Source of the DNA: UKL13-2 sp038321965
GTDB taxonomy: Bacteria > Pseudomonadota > Gammaproteobacteria > Burkholderiales > Usitatibacteraceae
Assembly: GCA_038321965.1 (NCBI GenBank)
Contig: JBBQFL010000019.1
Span: 11,825 to 75,824, forward strand
Direction of reading: 5' to 3'
DNA length: 64,000 nt
The first letter of the stretch is position 1; each line of letters starts with the position of its first letter. The notes beneath the pieces are model-generated. The model made no database searches and was not told where the DNA came from. It was given only the letters and a program-made list of their open reading frames with translations. Both the position numbers and the translations under genes were made by a program. Shown piece by piece: positions 62,170 to 64,000 of this stretch.

Positions 62170-62766
62170 TTAATTTTTCACTTTCGCTTCCGCTACCGCT
62201 TTTGCCAATTCCGCACCGCTTTTGTAGTGCGGCACTTTGAAGACCATGCGTTTGCTGCGCTGCGTAAAGCTGTTGCTGCCTTGCACCTCCTCTGCCCAGT
62301 ATTTATTTGCCAACGCCATGTTGCCCTTTTCGTCGAGCAGGAATGCATCTTTCGATCCATGACCACCGAATATATATAACTTGCCGCCGATCATTTTCCA
62401 CGTATCGCCGTCGCCGCCCCAGGGAATGCCGTAGACAATGCCGTTGGCACAATAGCCACCGAATTCCGGCAGGTAGCGCGTTGGATCCTTGTCAAACAGC
62501 GCCTTGTGTTCGGCGCTGGTGAACTGGAACGTAATGCCCTGGTAATTTGAGCTAAACGCCGCGCTGCCTACGGAATCCTTGTTGTCGACGAAGTAGCTGA
62601 CTATGTCGTAGCCTTTGAGCATCAGCGCATTGCCGCTAGCATCTGCGGTGGCGTTGGCCGGTTTGTAGGTGGTGCCGGTGTTTTGGGCGTTGATGGCGCC
62701 GCAGCCTGAAAAGATAGCGAAGGCAGCGAAAAGCAAGACAGTTTCTGTGAGTTTGATGAATCTCAT
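62170..62766 (-). CDS. YHS domain lipoprotein
   Basis: A 198-residue protein with a lipobox (AIFSGC), so it is probably membrane-anchored. A YHS-like domain follows (LMLKGYDIVSYFVDNKDSVG, then YQGITFQFTSAEHKALFDKD and LPEFGGYCANGI); in related proteins this domain binds metal, often copper or heavy-metal ions. The C-terminus is basic. The gene is 27 nt from the cupin gene and 113 nt from the double cupin, all minus strand. Confidence 0.85.
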   Translation of the reverse strand: MRFIKLTETVLLFAAFAIFSGCGAINAQNTGTTYKPANATADASGNALMLKGYDIVSYFVDNKDSVGSAAFSSNYQGITFQFTSAEHKALFDKDPTRYLPEFGGYCANGIVYGIPWGGDGDTWKMIGGKLYIFGGHGSKDAFLLDEKGNMALANKYWAEEVQGSNSFTQRSKRMVFKVPHYKSGAELAKAVAEAKVKN

Positions 62767-62879
62767 TGGTGCTCCATGAAAGTTGATTTAATAATTATCA
62801 TGCCAAAGCAGATGCCGGAGTCGAGTTCTTGAATCGCGGGGCAGATTGACTAGGCGGCGCGTGGCAATATGGCTGGTGT

Positions 62880-63536
62880 CTAATCACCCAACAAATGTCC
62901 AGTTTTCACAAAAATGGTGCAGCCTTCTTTACTGAAAGGTTTGTGCACGCTCATGTGTGGACTTCTTATCCATGAGCCGGTCTGGTAGCGCCCGTGCTCA
63001 TCTTCAAATACGCCGTCCACAACAAAAATCTCTTCACCCCCAAAATGCGTGTGTGGATTGAAATAAGTCTGGGGAGCCCAACGAACCAGGGTGGAGCCAA
63101 GACCTTGTCGCATCAATGGCATGACGGTGAGGCCAGGCACCATGCCCTGAAACCACTCCGCAGTTCGTGTGTCGACGGCTTCTCTTTGCTGTTGATCAGC
63201 CCCCAGATGTCTAAGCTTTACAAAGAGCACACAACCGGAGTCGCTGCATGGTGCGTGTGATGAACCGGGAGGGTTCATCACGTAAGTCCCTGCCGGATAA
63301 TCTCCGTGTTCATCACTGAATACGCCGGCCAGAACCAGTATTTCTTCGCCAAATTCATGCGTATGCGATTCAAATTTTGAGCCTGCTTTATAGCGGACGA
63401 TAGAAGTAGCTTTGGCAACCTCAGCACCTATGCGATCGAGCATACGGCGCTCAACGCCTGGATGTGGACTCGGAACCCAATCAAGATCGTGATGGTTGAG
63501 AACAATCCGCTGGTTGTAGTCTTCATTTAGGTGCAT
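62880..63536 (-). CDS. ChrR-like double cupin protein
   Basis: A 218-residue protein with two tandem cupin domains of the ChrR (anti-sigma factor) type. Each has a metal motif: SHTHEFGEEILVLAGVFSDE and PHTHFGGEEIFVVDGVFEDE. The N-terminal zinc-binding anti-sigma domain of full ChrR is missing, so it is not a complete anti-sigma factor. AGGAAA precedes ATG 63536. It heads the minus-strand cupin/YHS set. Confidence 0.85.
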   Translation of the reverse strand: MHLNEDYNQRIVLNHHDLDWVPSPHPGVERRMLDRIGAEVAKATSIVRYKAGSKFESHTHEFGEEILVLAGVFSDEHGDYPAGTYVMNPPGSSHAPCSDSGCVLFVKLRHLGADQQQREAVDTRTAEWFQGMVPGLTVMPLMRQGLGSTLVRWAPQTYFNPHTHFGGEEIFVVDGVFEDEHGRYQTGSWIRSPHMSVHKPFSKEGCTIFVKTGHLLGD

Positions 63537-64000
63537 TGAACTTTTTCCTGTTGCGAATTTCGTTGATTGACGATTAGCCAAATTTTCTGCATTGCTACGT
63601 TGCCACCCGTTTTCAGTTGCACTCGGCTATTGGCGTCAGCGGCCACCTTTCGCGCGTTAAACTCAGAAATTATAGAAATTCAACGCCATAAATTCTTGCC
63701 TGTGGCGCGCACCCACTGCAGCCATAGCCGAGCGCCTTCCAATCTGCCTGATTGCGGACACTGGCGATCATAAAGCGCATCAACGTTAGCTCACAGAGAG
63801 AGCCGCTTTGCTGCTCAGCTGAGACTTTCTCGTTTCCCACTTGTTAAGTTCAGAATTCAAATCAGTAGTGTCCCAACGTTTTCACGAGAGACGGTTATAA
63901 GCTGATGAATTTATGGCCGAAACGAGCGAATTTGTCTGGTCTCGATTTGAACGTCGAAGCGCAGACTTTGAGTCTTTTGCGGATATCCGCCGAAGGCGCT
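63537..64000. other. Right-end intergenic stretch with possible gene start
   Basis: No supported gene in 63537-63900. Two frames open near the edge: ATG 63905 (MNLWPKRANLSGLDL) and ATG 63913 (MAETSEFVWSRFERR), both open to 64000 but too short to identify. Only one, if either, can be real. Confidence 0.3.

Overview
This 64 kb window reads as chromosome of a betaproteobacterium. The evidence is gene order plus protein family: tgt-yajC-secD-secF; exbB-exbD-lpxK-trm112-kdsB-adk followed by a PPi-type phosphofructokinase; tsaE-amiC and mutL-miaA; and mrp close to dcd. I cannot place it to genus. No rRNA, tRNA or CRISPR array was recognised. Roughly a dozen genes appear to use GTG or TTG starts.

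Layout. 1-3.1 kb: the truncated end of a HvfC/BufC gene (copper/RiPP-associated family), then a minus-strand block of mrp, a TPR protein, a DUF1330 protein and dcd. 3.3-6.6 kb: metG, a codon-independent GGQ release-factor-like protein and acylphosphatase, joined by 4-bp overlaps, then a small membrane protein. 6.6-11.9 kb: tgt, yajC, secD, secF and a DedA protein. 12-15.1 kb: a c-di-GMP pair, an HD-GYP protein whose HD dyad reads LD, and a protein with a degenerate GGDEF and an intact EAL domain. 15.2-18.8 kb: a small unknown, a secreted GH71/99-like protein, a hydroxypyruvate isomerase-family protein and a NYN/LOTUS ribonuclease-like protein. 19.1-22.6 kb: a TetR regulator with a clear self-operator, an alpha/beta hydrolase and an acyl-CoA synthetase, closed by a strong two-way terminator. 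22.7-30.9 kb: H+-pumping pyrophosphatase, a TonB-like protein, a secreted hydrolase-like protein, a choice-of-anchor-like protein, MipA/OmpV and PPi-dependent phosphofructokinase.

30.9-46.9 kb: adk, kdsB, trm112, lpxK, exbD and exbB, then xseA, dodecin, miaA and mutL, a PAS-GGDEF-EAL protein, amiC, tsaE, queG, a small lipoprotein and a YkgJ protein. 46.9-54.4 kb: htpG, a lone substrate-binding protein, DUF4870, GNAT, a TPP enzyme and a TraB/GumN protein.

54.5-61.1 kb is the most unusual region. It is a tightly coupled PhnCDE-type importer with three paralogous periplasmic binding proteins, one ATPase, two permeases and a built-in NAD-type 6-phosphogluconate dehydrogenase. All three binding proteins share four cysteines at conserved spacing and a DxDxD-like acidic loop near the mature N-terminus. 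No C-P lyase or phosphite dehydrogenase gene is nearby. The layout recalls phosphite operons (ptxABCD) but with a different dehydrogenase, so the imported compound is unknown. The operon is followed by a REP-like palindrome and a dead REP-associated transposase remnant, then a cupin, a YHS lipoprotein and a ChrR-like double cupin.

Two themes tie genes together: use of pyrophosphate as energy currency (hppA and PPi-phosphofructokinase, with adk beside the latter), and c-di-GMP signalling (three proteins).
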